This document shows, in pieces, positions 6,191-13,309 of a stretch of 14,006 nt of DNA (its first letter is position 1; every line of letters starts with the position of its first letter). Under the pieces are notes generated by a model. It did no database searches, had not been told where the DNA came from, and saw only the letters and a list, made by a program, of their open reading frames with translations. The DNA is from Oscillospiraceae bacterium (GTDB taxonomy: Bacteria > Bacillota > Clostridia > Oscillospirales > Acutalibacteraceae): the NCBI GenBank assembly GCA_031267335.1, contig JAIRZH010000141.1, positions 1-14,006 of the forward strand, given 5' to 3'. The translations under genes were made by a program, and so were the position numbers.

Positions 6191-6883
6191 ATGCCAAATG
6201 AATGCTTTTTGGCATATCACAGCTATCTTGAAATTTGTTCGTCGCTCAATGAAGCGGAGTTTGGGCGTCTTATGAGAGCTGCGCTGAAATATAGCGCAGC
6301 GAAAGAGGCGCCAAATCTTCCCGGAAATGAAAAACATCTTTTTGGGATGTTGAAAATGAACATAGATAGAGATGGCCAAAAATATGCAGAGAAATGTGAA
6401 ACAAATAAAGCAAATATCTTGAAACGTTGGAAAAATCAAGAAAATATACAATCGTATACGACCGTATACGAACGTATACCAACTGATACGAATTGTACCA
6501 ATAAAAATAAAAGTAAAAATAACATTAAAAAAGAAAGTATTGCTTACGCAATACCAAAGAAAAAATTTGGTGAGTTTAAAAATGTGCTGCTAAAAGAAGC
6601 AGAATTTGAAAAGCTTAACGTCGAATATGGCAAAGAAGCGCAAGAATTCATCGAATACTTATCTAGCCATATCGAGATGAAAGGCTACAAGGCAAAATCT
6701 CACTATTTGGCAATCAAAAAGTGGGTTGTACTTGCTTTGCGGGAACAGAAATTAAGGGAATCAAAGCTTAAAGACGGAGGACAAACCTATGCAAAAGTTA
6801 ATGAAACTGCAAGACTTAATCGCAAAATTTGCACCGAATACTCAGAAGGAGACGACCCACCAGAAGGACTTTATAACGATTAA
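6191..6883 (+). CDS. Phage replication initiator-like protein (DUF6291-type N-terminus)
   Basis: Residues 1-75 (MPNECFLAYHSYLEICSSLN, MRAALKYSA, YAEKCETNKANILKRW) resemble the DUF6291-type N-terminal domain common in Firmicutes phage replication proteins. Residues about 90-115 form a low-complexity Thr/Asn/Lys linker. The C-terminal part (FGEFKNVLLKEAEFEKL, YLSSHIEMKGYKAKSHYLAIKKWV) matches the segment often found in initiators that hand DNA to a helicase loader. AAGGAG precedes the ATG by 10 bases. The linker DNA carries 10-bp tandem repeats, so the gene probably contains the origin its product recognises. The last 95 nt are also read by the loader gene in another frame. Confidence 0.8.
   Translation: MPNECFLAYHSYLEICSSLNEAEFGRLMRAALKYSAAKEAPNLPGNEKHLFGMLKMNIDRDGQKYAEKCETNKANILKRWKNQENIQSYTTVYERIPTDTNCTNKNKSKNNIKKESIAYAIPKKKFGEFKNVLLKEAEFEKLNVEYGKEAQEFIEYLSSHIEMKGYKAKSHYLAIKKWVVLALREQKLRESKLKDGGQTYAKVNETARLNRKICTEYSEGDDPPEGLYND
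6441..6500. repeat. Tandem 10-bp iterons, candidate replication origin
   Basis: Successive 10-base units are aaaatataca, atcgtatacg, accgtatacg, aacgtatacc, aactgatacg and aattgtacca. The middle units share the self-complementary core CGTATACG or close variants. The period of ten does not match codons, so the constraint acts on DNA (one helical turn) and not on protein. The next 40 bp (6501-6540) are almost pure A/T. Iterons followed by an AT-rich unwinding segment inside the initiator gene is the arrangement of the phage lambda O origin. Confidence 0.7.
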
Positions 6884-7631
6884 CGGAGAAGAAGTTGAAG
6901 TAAAATTACGCTGTGAAAATTGCAAAGAACCGACGCTGATAGAACGAAGTGGTTACGAATATTTTTACGAATGCAAATGTGAGAAAGAACGTCAAATACA
7001 AGCAAAGATTAATCGGCTTAAAAAATACTCGCTAATGGGTAAACGCTATGAAAATGTAACGTTTGAAAACTCCGAAACAGGTACAAATTCTGAGTTTGAA
7101 ACCGCTTTTAATCGCTGCAGAAAATATTGTGAGGTTTGGGAAGACGTACTTAAAAACGGACAAGGAATTTATCTTTTTGGAGACAAAGGAGTCGGCAAGA
7201 CATATTTGACAGCTTGTATGGCAAATGATCTGATAAAGAAATTTGTTCTTGTACTATTTACAAGCCTTTTTGAGATTTCCAAAGCCGTGAAATCCACTTT
7301 TAATAAACGATCACAGGAATCAGAGCAAGAATTAATAGACAAATTTTCACAGACTGAATTTCTAGTTTTTGATGACCTCGGGACTGAAATCTTTACCAAA
7401 AATCAAGAAGACACTTGGCAACAAAGTTTACTTTTTGACCTAATAAATCATAGATACAACGCCAAAAAGCCAACAATTTTCTCAAGTAATCATTCGATTA
7501 ACGATTTAGTGACAGTTAGAGGCCTGATGGATAAAACCGCAGATCGAATATGTCAGATGTCGAGTGGCGCAGTGATGAAAATTACTGGTAAATCTAGGCG
7601 AAATGAAAAGGCAGAGAATCTGATGTTTTGA
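6789..7631 (+). CDS. DnaC/IstB-like helicase-loader ATPase
   Basis: This 280-aa AAA+ ATPase would load replicative helicase at the phage origin. An N-terminal zinc-finger-like region (Cys42, Cys45, Cys62, Cys64) precedes the ATPase core. Walker A is GDKGVGKT (131-138). Walker B is FLVFDDLGTE with Asp185/186. A sensor I-like FSSNHS lies at 221-226, and a conserved DRICQM arginine (Arg243) near the end. The ATG has GGAGG eight bases upstream (6776-6780), which supports this start although it lies 95 nt inside the preceding gene in another frame; Met5 is an alternative. A strong terminator follows about 100 bp after the stop. Confidence 0.92.
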   Translation: MQKLMKLQDLIAKFAPNTQKETTHQKDFITINGEEVEVKLRCENCKEPTLIERSGYEYFYECKCEKERQIQAKINRLKKYSLMGKRYENVTFENSETGTNSEFETAFNRCRKYCEVWEDVLKNGQGIYLFGDKGVGKTYLTACMANDLIKKFVLVLFTSLFEISKAVKSTFNKRSQESEQELIDKFSQTEFLVFDDLGTEIFTKNQEDTWQQSLLFDLINHRYNAKKPTIFSSNHSINDLVTVRGLMDKTADRICQMSSGAVMKITGKSRRNEKAENLMF

Positions 7632-7735
7632 AGTTTTAAACTTATTTTAATTTATTGCTACAGTTAAACAACTGCAAAATATTGCCAAAATGTTACAACG
7701 CAAGAAAAGCTATACAAGAAGTTTTTAGAAATTTG

Positions 7736-7761
7736 GAGAGTCAGAAATGGCTCTCTTTTTT
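7736..7761 (+). terminator. Strong intrinsic terminator with GAAA loop
   Basis: GAGAGTCA (7736-7743) pairs with TGGCTCTC (7748-7755), with one G-T wobble, around the stable tetraloop GAAA, followed by six T residues (7756-7761). It ends the replication operon after the helicase loader and lies 38 bp before the late-regulator start. Confidence 0.88.
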
Positions 7762-7799
7762 CGCAGATAAAATTAAAGAGAATTATAGGAGTAAATTAA

Positions 7800-8228
7800 A
7801 TGAACAATGCAAAAGAATTTTTATCCAAAGCCTATCTGATAGATAAAAGAATCAACAGCAAGGTAGAACAAATACTAAAACTAAGAGAACTTGCCACAAA
7901 AGCAAATTCAGTTTTAAGTGACATGCCGCCAAACTCAACAAGAAACTTTAAGAAAATGGAGGATGCAATCGTAAAAATATTGAGTCTGGAAAATGAAATT
8001 AGCGAAGATATTAAATATTTAGCTGGTTTAAAACAAGATATTGTAAAAGCGATTAAGGAAATTAAGAATATTAAATATCAAACAATTTTAGAAATGAGAT
8101 ATTTATGCTTTAAAACTTGGGAACAAATTGCAGTCGATTTAAATTATGGAATCGATAATGTCTTTAGAATTCATAAGAAAGCGCTAAAAAAAGTCAATTT
8201 CAAAAATATTTACAGTAAAATACAGTAA
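7800..8228 (+). CDS. DUF1492/ArpU-like phage late transcription regulator
   Basis: The 142-aa protein has a long helical N-terminal half (residues 1-90, with heptad-like leucines) and a C-terminal sigma-region-4-like helix-turn-helix: YQTILEMRYLCFKTWEQIAVDLNYGIDNVFRIHKKAL. Proteins of this type (DUF1492, ArpU, RinA-like) sit between replication and packaging genes in Firmicutes phages and turn on late transcription. GGAG lies about 8 bases before the ATG. The gene directly follows the replication terminator, so it needs its own promoter or read-through. Three TACAGTAA repeats begin at its last codons and may be a target of it or a related factor. Confidence 0.82.
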   Translation: MNNAKEFLSKAYLIDKRINSKVEQILKLRELATKANSVLSDMPPNSTRNFKKMEDAIVKILSLENEISEDIKYLAGLKQDIVKAIKEIKNIKYQTILEMRYLCFKTWEQIAVDLNYGIDNVFRIHKKALKKVNFKNIYSKIQ

Positions 8229-8248
8229 AATCCATATGAATACAGTAA
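8211..8248. repeat. TACAGTAA repeats spaced 10 and 20 bp
   Basis: TACAGTAA begins at 8211, 8221 and 8241. The spacings are whole helical turns, placing all three on one DNA face. The first two lie inside the final codons and stop of the late-regulator gene, the third in the spacer. The core TACAGTA is nearly self-complementary. The pattern suits a regulator binding site, but no promoter could be assigned with confidence nearby. Confidence 0.45.
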
Positions 8249-8381
8249 GGACTTGTGATATTATTAAAGTGGCGAGACTGTAACTGGTTGAATGATTTTT
8301 TGTGAAATTTTCGTCTTTATAAAAAATGTACGTTATTTTACCTGATAAAATCCAAAAATAAGAACAAAATAAATCGCTTTA

Positions 8382-8418
8382 AACCCTCCATTAAGACTTG
8401 ATGTAGGGTTATTTTTAT
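8382..8418 (+). terminator. Intrinsic terminator before the ligase gene
   Basis: AACCCTCCAT (8382-8391) pairs with ATGTAGGGTT (8401-8410), with one internal mismatch, around a 9-nt loop, followed by ATTTTTAT. It lies in the 269-bp spacer between the late regulator and the ligase, so the ligase and cargo genes probably form a separate transcription unit. Confidence 0.7.
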
Positions 8419-8497
8419 GCTAAACTTACATTAAACAAAAGCAAACTAATAAAGGCAAATTAACACCACCAAAACTTTAAGTAGGGAGTTAAAAATT

Positions 8498-9421
8498 TTG
8501 AATAATTTAAATAAATGGTCCGTACAGCTAGCGCATAAATACGAACCAAAAATACTCAAGAATGGCGTTTGGTTTTGTCTAACAGAAAAGCTTAATGGCG
8601 TAAGAGGAACATATTACAGAGGCAAGATCTACAGCAGGCAAGGCAAAGAAATCGAAGGTTTAGACCATATTTTGAAAGCAATCGAAGATCTAAATGTGCC
8701 AAACATGGTTTTTGATGGTGAACTTATCAGGAATAACTTTGATAATTTATCAGACAATGAAAATTTCAGAATTGGCACAGGAATAATTCAGTCAAATGCA
8801 ATAAGAAAAACAGAAATCAAATTTGTAATCTTCGATATTTTGCCAAACGAAGAATTTGAAGCAGGCGAAAGCAAAGAGACTTACAAACAAAGAATGGTTA
8901 AGTTACTGGATTTAAAAATTAAACAGACAAATTTGAAAAATAAACACGAAAAACAAGAAAATTTAAAGCTATCAAAATCACTTGAAATTCTTCCAATCCT
9001 GTACGAAGGAACCGATCAAAATAAGATAAGCGAACTCCTTGAAACGGTAACAACAAATGGAAAAGAAGGCTTCATACTTAATCGGGACACAAAATATCAA
9101 ACTAAAAGAAATTTTGGAATTCTTAAAATTAAAAAATTCAACACATTCGATTTAAAAGTTAAATCAGTTATTGCAGGCATCGGCAAATATCTTGGAAAAA
9201 TGGGTGCGCTAGTAGTTGACTACAAAGGCAATGATTTGCATGTCGGAACTGGATTTTCAGATGAACAACGTAAAGAGTTCTGGCAAGATAAACCAATCGG
9301 AAGGGTGATAGAAGTAAGCTATTTTTCAGAGTCTAAAAATAAAAAGGTTGGGAAATTAAGCCTCCAGTTTCCTGCTTTTGTTAGAATGAGAGAAGTTGGG
9401 AAAGAGGTGAGTTGTGCATAA
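8498..9421 (+). CDS. ATP-dependent DNA ligase, phage type
   Basis: The 307-aa protein seals nicks using ATP through an enzyme-AMP intermediate. Adenylation-domain motifs in order are EKLNGVRG with nucleophile Lys31, a FDGEL motif (72-76), EGFILNR (180-186), and LKIKKF with Lys200/Lys202. An OB-type domain follows from about residue 205 (FDLKVKSVIAGIGKYLGKMG, then GRVIEVSYF). In motif I the usual KxDG aspartate is Asn33. The start is TTG 8498 with GGGAG nine bases upstream; no nearby in-frame ATG would keep the N-terminus. Minimal ligases of this size are usual in phages and would join fragments made in replication or recombination. Confidence 0.9.
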   Translation: MNNLNKWSVQLAHKYEPKILKNGVWFCLTEKLNGVRGTYYRGKIYSRQGKEIEGLDHILKAIEDLNVPNMVFDGELIRNNFDNLSDNENFRIGTGIIQSNAIRKTEIKFVIFDILPNEEFEAGESKETYKQRMVKLLDLKIKQTNLKNKHEKQENLKLSKSLEILPILYEGTDQNKISELLETVTTNGKEGFILNRDTKYQTKRNFGILKIKKFNTFDLKVKSVIAGIGKYLGKMGALVVDYKGNDLHVGTGFSDEQRKEFWQDKPIGRVIEVSYFSESKNKKVGKLSLQFPAFVRMREVGKEVSCA

Positions 9422-9497
9422 TTTTATTTTATTTGCCAAGTTTAATTTATAGGCCATAAATAAATGATTTTAATTTAGATAGGTGGTGAGGTTTTTT

Positions 9498-9977
9498 GTG
9501 CTAAAGAAAGGACAAATAAAATTTACTGAAAAAGCAGCTGAAATTGCAAAAGTATATTTTAAGAAGAAAAAAGTTGAAGATTTCTTGATAGCGATAGAAG
9601 AAGGCGCTCAAAAACCACCAGAATACAAAGAATTTTACAAAATTTTGTTAGGTGAGAGACAAGACGTAACAAGCAAATGTAAAGTATATACAAAAGATAT
9701 CGTGATAACTAAAAAGTTATTCGAAGTTTCACTTATGAAAGAAGGCAGACTCAGTACGTTGTTTTTCCTAGATAAAGGTTGTTTGCTATATATCGCAAAA
9801 GCACACGAATCTAAGTATGAAACGATAAAACATCTAGATGCGAAATGGCCTATGGCAGCTGTAAATGAAAATGATAACGATGCCATGATTAAATTTATTG
9901 CGCTAATGAGAACTAAAGCAGTTGATTTGTCGGATTTAATTTTAGAAGTTAACAACAAATCTGGAGGTGAAGATTAA
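9498..9977 (+). CDS. Unknown 159-aa protein, first cargo gene
   Basis: I do not recognise this protein. It is soluble, mixed alpha/beta in appearance, with a lysine-rich N-terminus (MLKKGQIKFTEKAAEIAKVYF), a central strand-rich part (KVYTKDIVITKKLFEVSLM, then LSTLFFLDKGCLLYIAKAH), and a helical end. The upstream GTG codons at 9483 and 9486 lie within the purine-rich block AGGTGGTGA, which is best read as the ribosome binding site for GTG 9498 (8-base spacing), so I start it there. It follows the ligase by 76 bp. Its stop shares one base with the next start, so it is the first member of a coupled group. Confidence 0.68.
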   Translation: MLKKGQIKFTEKAAEIAKVYFKKKKVEDFLIAIEEGAQKPPEYKEFYKILLGERQDVTSKCKVYTKDIVITKKLFEVSLMKEGRLSTLFFLDKGCLLYIAKAHESKYETIKHLDAKWPMAAVNENDNDAMIKFIALMRTKAVDLSDLILEVNNKSGGED

Positions 9978-10546
9978 TGGTTGGCGGAAGTATATTAGAA
10001 AGAATGAAAAAACTTTATAAAGATGATCTAAAAGCAACGGCGGCTTTGGAAAAGATTATAAATAAAAATACGAAAACTAAATTTAAAGAAATAACAGAAA
10101 ATGATTCAGATGCAAAGAAAGTTAGGAAGTTACAGTTTAAACTTGAGATTAAGAAAAGCAATAAAGATGATTTGAAAATCACAAAGGCAAAAAAACAATA
10201 TGAAGTCAATAAAAATAGGTTTAAAAAATATTTAAATCTGATTAATGATTTAGATATGAACGAAGACCAGACACCCTCTGATTTGATAACAGCAATAAAT
10301 AAAGTGAAAAGTACCAATATTAGGGATATAAAAGTAGGTAAAGCTAATACAATTGTTAAAAATTTAAAATGTGCTTTTGAAGTAATAAAAAACGAATTAA
10401 GCGAAAGCCCAGTTGTTGCACCAATTGTTTCAATTATAAATTTACTTGAAGATATAGACTTAAAAAATAGTAGTTATCTTAGAAGCGCAACAGAAAAAGT
10501 AAAAATTTTAACAAAACAACTTCGTGATGAAGCAAGAAAAGGGTGA
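9977..10546 (+). CDS. Unknown lysine-rich helical protein, 189 aa
   Basis: I recognise no family. The protein is highly charged and mostly helical. Residues 15-90 alternate Lys/Glu with regular hydrophobics in a coiled-coil-like pattern (KKVRKLQFKLEIKKSNKDDLKITKAKKQYEV). Residues 100-189 are less charged, with a hydrophobic PVVAPIVSIINLLEDI stretch. There is no signal peptide or membrane helix. GGAGGTGA six bases before the ATG is a very strong ribosome binding site, and the start overlaps the previous stop by one base. The gene ends five bases before the large OTU-like gene, so it may encode a partner or scaffold for that protein; this is inferred from coupling only. Confidence 0.7.
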   Translation: MVGGSILERMKKLYKDDLKATAALEKIINKNTKTKFKEITENDSDAKKVRKLQFKLEIKKSNKDDLKITKAKKQYEVNKNRFKKYLNLINDLDMNEDQTPSDLITAINKVKSTNIRDIKVGKANTIVKNLKCAFEVIKNELSESPVVAPIVSIINLLEDIDLKNSSYLRSATEKVKILTKQLRDEARKG

Positions 10547-10551
10547 GTTTT

Positions 10552-12444
10552 ATGCCTAAAGACGATGATAATAATTGTCGGTTGATATTGATACTAATAT
10601 TACTTACGTTTTTGCTTGCAGCATTATTTTGGGGTCTACGCTGTTGCAAAATTAAAAGAAAAGCGGTAGTGAAACAAATAGAGCCAGAGCCAGCATCAAT
10701 GGATGAACCTGAGAGAGACGACGGAGGAGCGGCTGTTCCGGTTGGTTATACTGTTATTGCTGATCAAGGAAACGGGATATATAAATTTGGAAATCAAGAG
10801 TATAATATTGGTGATAACCAAGGCGTAGCTGGCGAATGTTTGTGGCAAATATTATTTCGGTATTTGAACACCTTTACAATAAATCAAGCGCTTGTGCATG
10901 GAGGTAGACAGCGCGGGATCAAACAATTACTTGAGAATGCTATTCAAAATGTAAATAGAAGAAATCATTGGGTATACGTAGATGATCTTCAAGGAGTTAT
11001 TGATTATATAAACGGTGAACTCCGAGTTGCTGGTGTCCAACAGCAGATAAATTTTGGAGCAGTTGAAATTGTATATAATCACAGAACAGATGGAGCAGCA
11101 ACTGATGGAGGGCCTCCACCAACTCTTCCGCCTTATGCAAGACGTGTATTTTCAAATAGCGGAGGTTTGCAGTTAGCGTTACTCATGGATCGTGCAAACA
11201 GAGGGGCACATTTTGTTGAAGCAGAAGGAAATAATGAGACAAATATAGAAGGAAGTCCTAGAGATGGAGATTGGAATAATCCTAAAACTGATTTTCAATT
11301 TCAACCAATAGCAAAACTAAAAGACATGAGTCGCAAATCAAGAAGAACCCGTCCTACTATCGAGTTGTTTTTTTTCCGAAAAACCCCTAGAATGTTTACA
11401 GTAGAACCAGTAATGTTGTGTTCAATAAAAACACGACTCCCAGAAGGTATAACATTAGATTCGACATTAAACAATGCATTGCAATATAACAGACCTGCAA
11501 ATTTTAATATCATAAAAATATATTTGGAAAATGGAACTGAACTTGACGGAACTCAAACGTTGAGTGATGCTCTTGGGACTAAATCCCATCTCGTTGTACA
11601 TGCATGGCCGGATGGTTTTGAACAAATTGAACTAACTGAAGATGGTGTGTCTACACAGCTTTCTATGGATAATCCGTATGCAGATCCTAAAACTGTATAT
11701 AAATTATTTGATAAAAATTCAGTTTTTATCCCCAACTCTAGTTTAGAAATAACGAAAGCATATCAATTGCATGGTAGTATGTCAAATACTAGTAAATTTC
11801 CTTTACCAGAGAAATTTTCTTTTCAACTTACAATACCACCTTTGCGCATAGCTAAAGAGTCACAATGTGACCAAAGTTTGTTTGCTACACGCGCGTCAAT
11901 AGACCGTAACGATGGCGATCTGCGTTTCTCTAAAAGTAGTATCACGGCAAGTGTTATGCGAGCAATACGAGGTGGGGTTGCGCCGCTAGTACGCCCGAAT
12001 CTTGATGAAAAAGTTACCACTTCGTTTTATGATGTTGAACCATATTTTTATATTAAAGAATACGAAAATCGCGAAGGGCATTTAAATGGTCTTAAATTGG
12101 AAATCAAAATGGCACAAACGATTGTTGGAAGTGCAGAAGTAACGAACGGAAGGACCGTCAACATTGTTAATGGAACTGCTGATGTTAATATTGAATCGGT
12201 TCAGATGAAAGAATACTATCTGCTCGCCTTGTTTAATTTGAATCGTTGGAATGATCACATAAAGATTAGCAAAACAGATGATCGGTTTATTGATCGAGGA
12301 GGGAGCAAAGTACCGGGCGGTAGAATTATTGCTGTTCTAATTACAATGCATGACATGGGAATCTACACTATAGTGCTCTACACCTCTCATGCAGGTACTG
12401 GTGCAAAATATCAACTTATTAAGGTAGTTTGGCTTCCTGTTTAG
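10552..12444 (+). CDS. Large membrane-anchored protein with OTU-protease-like domain and possible ubiquitin-like domain
   Basis: This protein is 630 aa from ATG 10552 (GGGTGA five bases upstream); an in-frame GTG at 10543 is less likely. Residues 11-29 form one membrane helix followed by basic CCKIKRK, then a Pro/Glu/Asp-rich linker. Residues 66-226 resemble an OTU-type cysteine protease: GECLWQIL with candidate nucleophile Cys96, a mid segment WVYVDDLQGVIDYI, and RGAHFVEAEG with candidate His220. Residues about 283-352 end in LENGTELDGTQTLSDALG and HLVVHAW, reminiscent of ubiquitin's last strands. Residues 355-630 are beta-rich and unrecognised. G+C is clearly above its neighbours. OTU enzymes cut ubiquitin, a eukaryotic substrate, so a host-directed effector is possible. 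This is inference; an unrelated papain-like peptidase or a non-enzymatic surface protein remains possible. Confidence 0.5.
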   Translation: MPKDDDNNCRLILILILLTFLLAALFWGLRCCKIKRKAVVKQIEPEPASMDEPERDDGGAAVPVGYTVIADQGNGIYKFGNQEYNIGDNQGVAGECLWQILFRYLNTFTINQALVHGGRQRGIKQLLENAIQNVNRRNHWVYVDDLQGVIDYINGELRVAGVQQQINFGAVEIVYNHRTDGAATDGGPPPTLPPYARRVFSNSGGLQLALLMDRANRGAHFVEAEGNNETNIEGSPRDGDWNNPKTDFQFQPIAKLKDMSRKSRRTRPTIELFFFRKTPRMFTVEPVMLCSIKTRLPEGITLDSTLNNALQYNRPANFNIIKIYLENGTELDGTQTLSDALGTKSHLVVHAWPDGFEQIELTEDGVSTQLSMDNPYADPKTVYKLFDKNSVFIPNSSLEITKAYQLHGSMSNTSKFPLPEKFSFQLTIPPLRIAKESQCDQSLFATRASIDRNDGDLRFSKSSITASVMRAIRGGVAPLVRPNLDEKVTTSFYDVEPYFYIKEYENREGHLNGLKLEIKMAQTIVGSAEVTNGRTVNIVNGTADVNIESVQMKEYYLLALFNLNRWNDHIKISKTDDRFIDRGGSKVPGGRIIAVLITMHDMGIYTIVLYTSHAGTGAKYQLIKVVWLPV

Positions 12445-12493
12445 ATTTATAAATAAATAGAAAATTTTTAAAAGTTATATCTAGGGGGATTTT

Positions 12494-12946
12494 ATGAAAA
12501 AAAAGTATGTATTTTATTTAATTTTTATTTTGAGTTTAGCTTTCGTAAAGATTAATTATATTGTAAGCGCAAATTTTATATATTTTGTCACCTCGGAAGG
12601 TATTGCATCTGCGAAGGAAAATTTTGATGAAATAATAGAAATAGACTTAAAAGATACATACAATTTAGATTTGTGTGTTTTAAAATTTTATGAAAAAATC
12701 AAATGTGATTTGAATGTTCCTCGAAACATAGAAACTTTTTTGAAACAAATGAAACTATTGAGGGCATTTCCTAGCGATAATCTAGCTTTAATTATTTATA
12801 ACTATAGCAGTTTTTGTTTGAAAGTTTACGGAAATGATTACAATTCGACATCTATATTAAATCTATTTCAAAGCGACATTCTGCCATATTGGGAAAAAAA
12901 CAGCGCGAAGCGTAAATATTTTAATGTCTATGTAGTTTTAGACTAG
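12494..12946 (+). CDS. Small secreted protein of unknown function
   Basis: The 150-aa protein opens with a clear Sec-type signal peptide: MKKK, a hydrophobic core to about residue 20, and a likely cleavage after IVSA (residue 26). The mature part of about 124 residues is strand- and helix-mixed, rich in Asn, Tyr and Phe, with Cys residues at about 61, 71 and 108 that could form a disulfide outside the cell. No family is recognised. A GGGGG ribosome binding site lies five bases before the ATG. It follows the OTU-like gene by 49 bp on the same strand. A secreted partner next to a membrane-anchored protease-like protein suggests both act outside the cytoplasm. Confidence 0.68.
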   Translation: MKKKYVFYLIFILSLAFVKINYIVSANFIYFVTSEGIASAKENFDEIIEIDLKDTYNLDLCVLKFYEKIKCDLNVPRNIETFLKQMKLLRAFPSDNLALIIYNYSSFCLKVYGNDYNSTSILNLFQSDILPYWEKNSAKRKYFNVYVVLD

Positions 12947-13168
12947 CGTGAGGAATAGTAGTAAATTTCACCAAATTAAATGAAATTTAGGAAATATGAA
13001 ATTCAAAATGCAAAAAAATTAAGACGAAAAGATCAACATTTAACAAAAACAAAATCATTTAAATTTCAAAAAAAGACGATATATTAAGCCTGCGTGGTAA
13101 CACACGTTTAAACGACTTTTTGTCAAGAAGTTCAGAAGAATCAAATAAAACTCAAAAATCTTTCTTAA
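12947..13168. other. Spacer with a possible 35-aa basic peptide frame and a palindrome
   Basis: No convincing gene is seen before the terminator. A 35-codon ATG frame at 12980-13087 would give a very basic peptide (MKFRKYEIQNAKKLRRKDQH and onward), but it has no ribosome binding site and could be chance in A-rich DNA. CGTTTAAACG (13105-13114) is a perfect 10-bp palindrome, and its left edge overlaps a small CGTG/CACG hairpin (13093-13106). Confidence 0.3.
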
Positions 13169-13197
13169 AATCGCCTCGAATTGAGGCGGTTTTATTT
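13169..13197 (+). terminator. Intrinsic terminator ending the cargo region
   Basis: AATCGCCTC (13169-13177) pairs with GAGGCGGTT (13183-13191) around loop GAATT, with one G-T wobble, followed by a T-rich tail. The stem is the most GC-rich local element. It separates the accessory genes from the HNH endonuclease. Confidence 0.85.
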
Positions 13198-13309
13198 TAG
13201 CCAAAAAATACTCAATTTTTTATATCAATCAATACCTAAAAAGAATTAAAAACTGAATCCAAGGAGCTGACCCATCATTATAAAATTATACTGTAAATCA
13301 GATACCAAG

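Noticed and set aside
7655..7846. 63-codon frame between the loader and the late regulator
   Set aside because: It runs through the strong GAAA-loop terminator and into the regulator gene in another frame, with no ribosome binding site.
9635..10317. Minus-strand frames of about 100 codons opposite the first two cargo genes
   Set aside because: They are antisense shadows; the plus-strand genes have strong ribosome binding sites and coupled starts.
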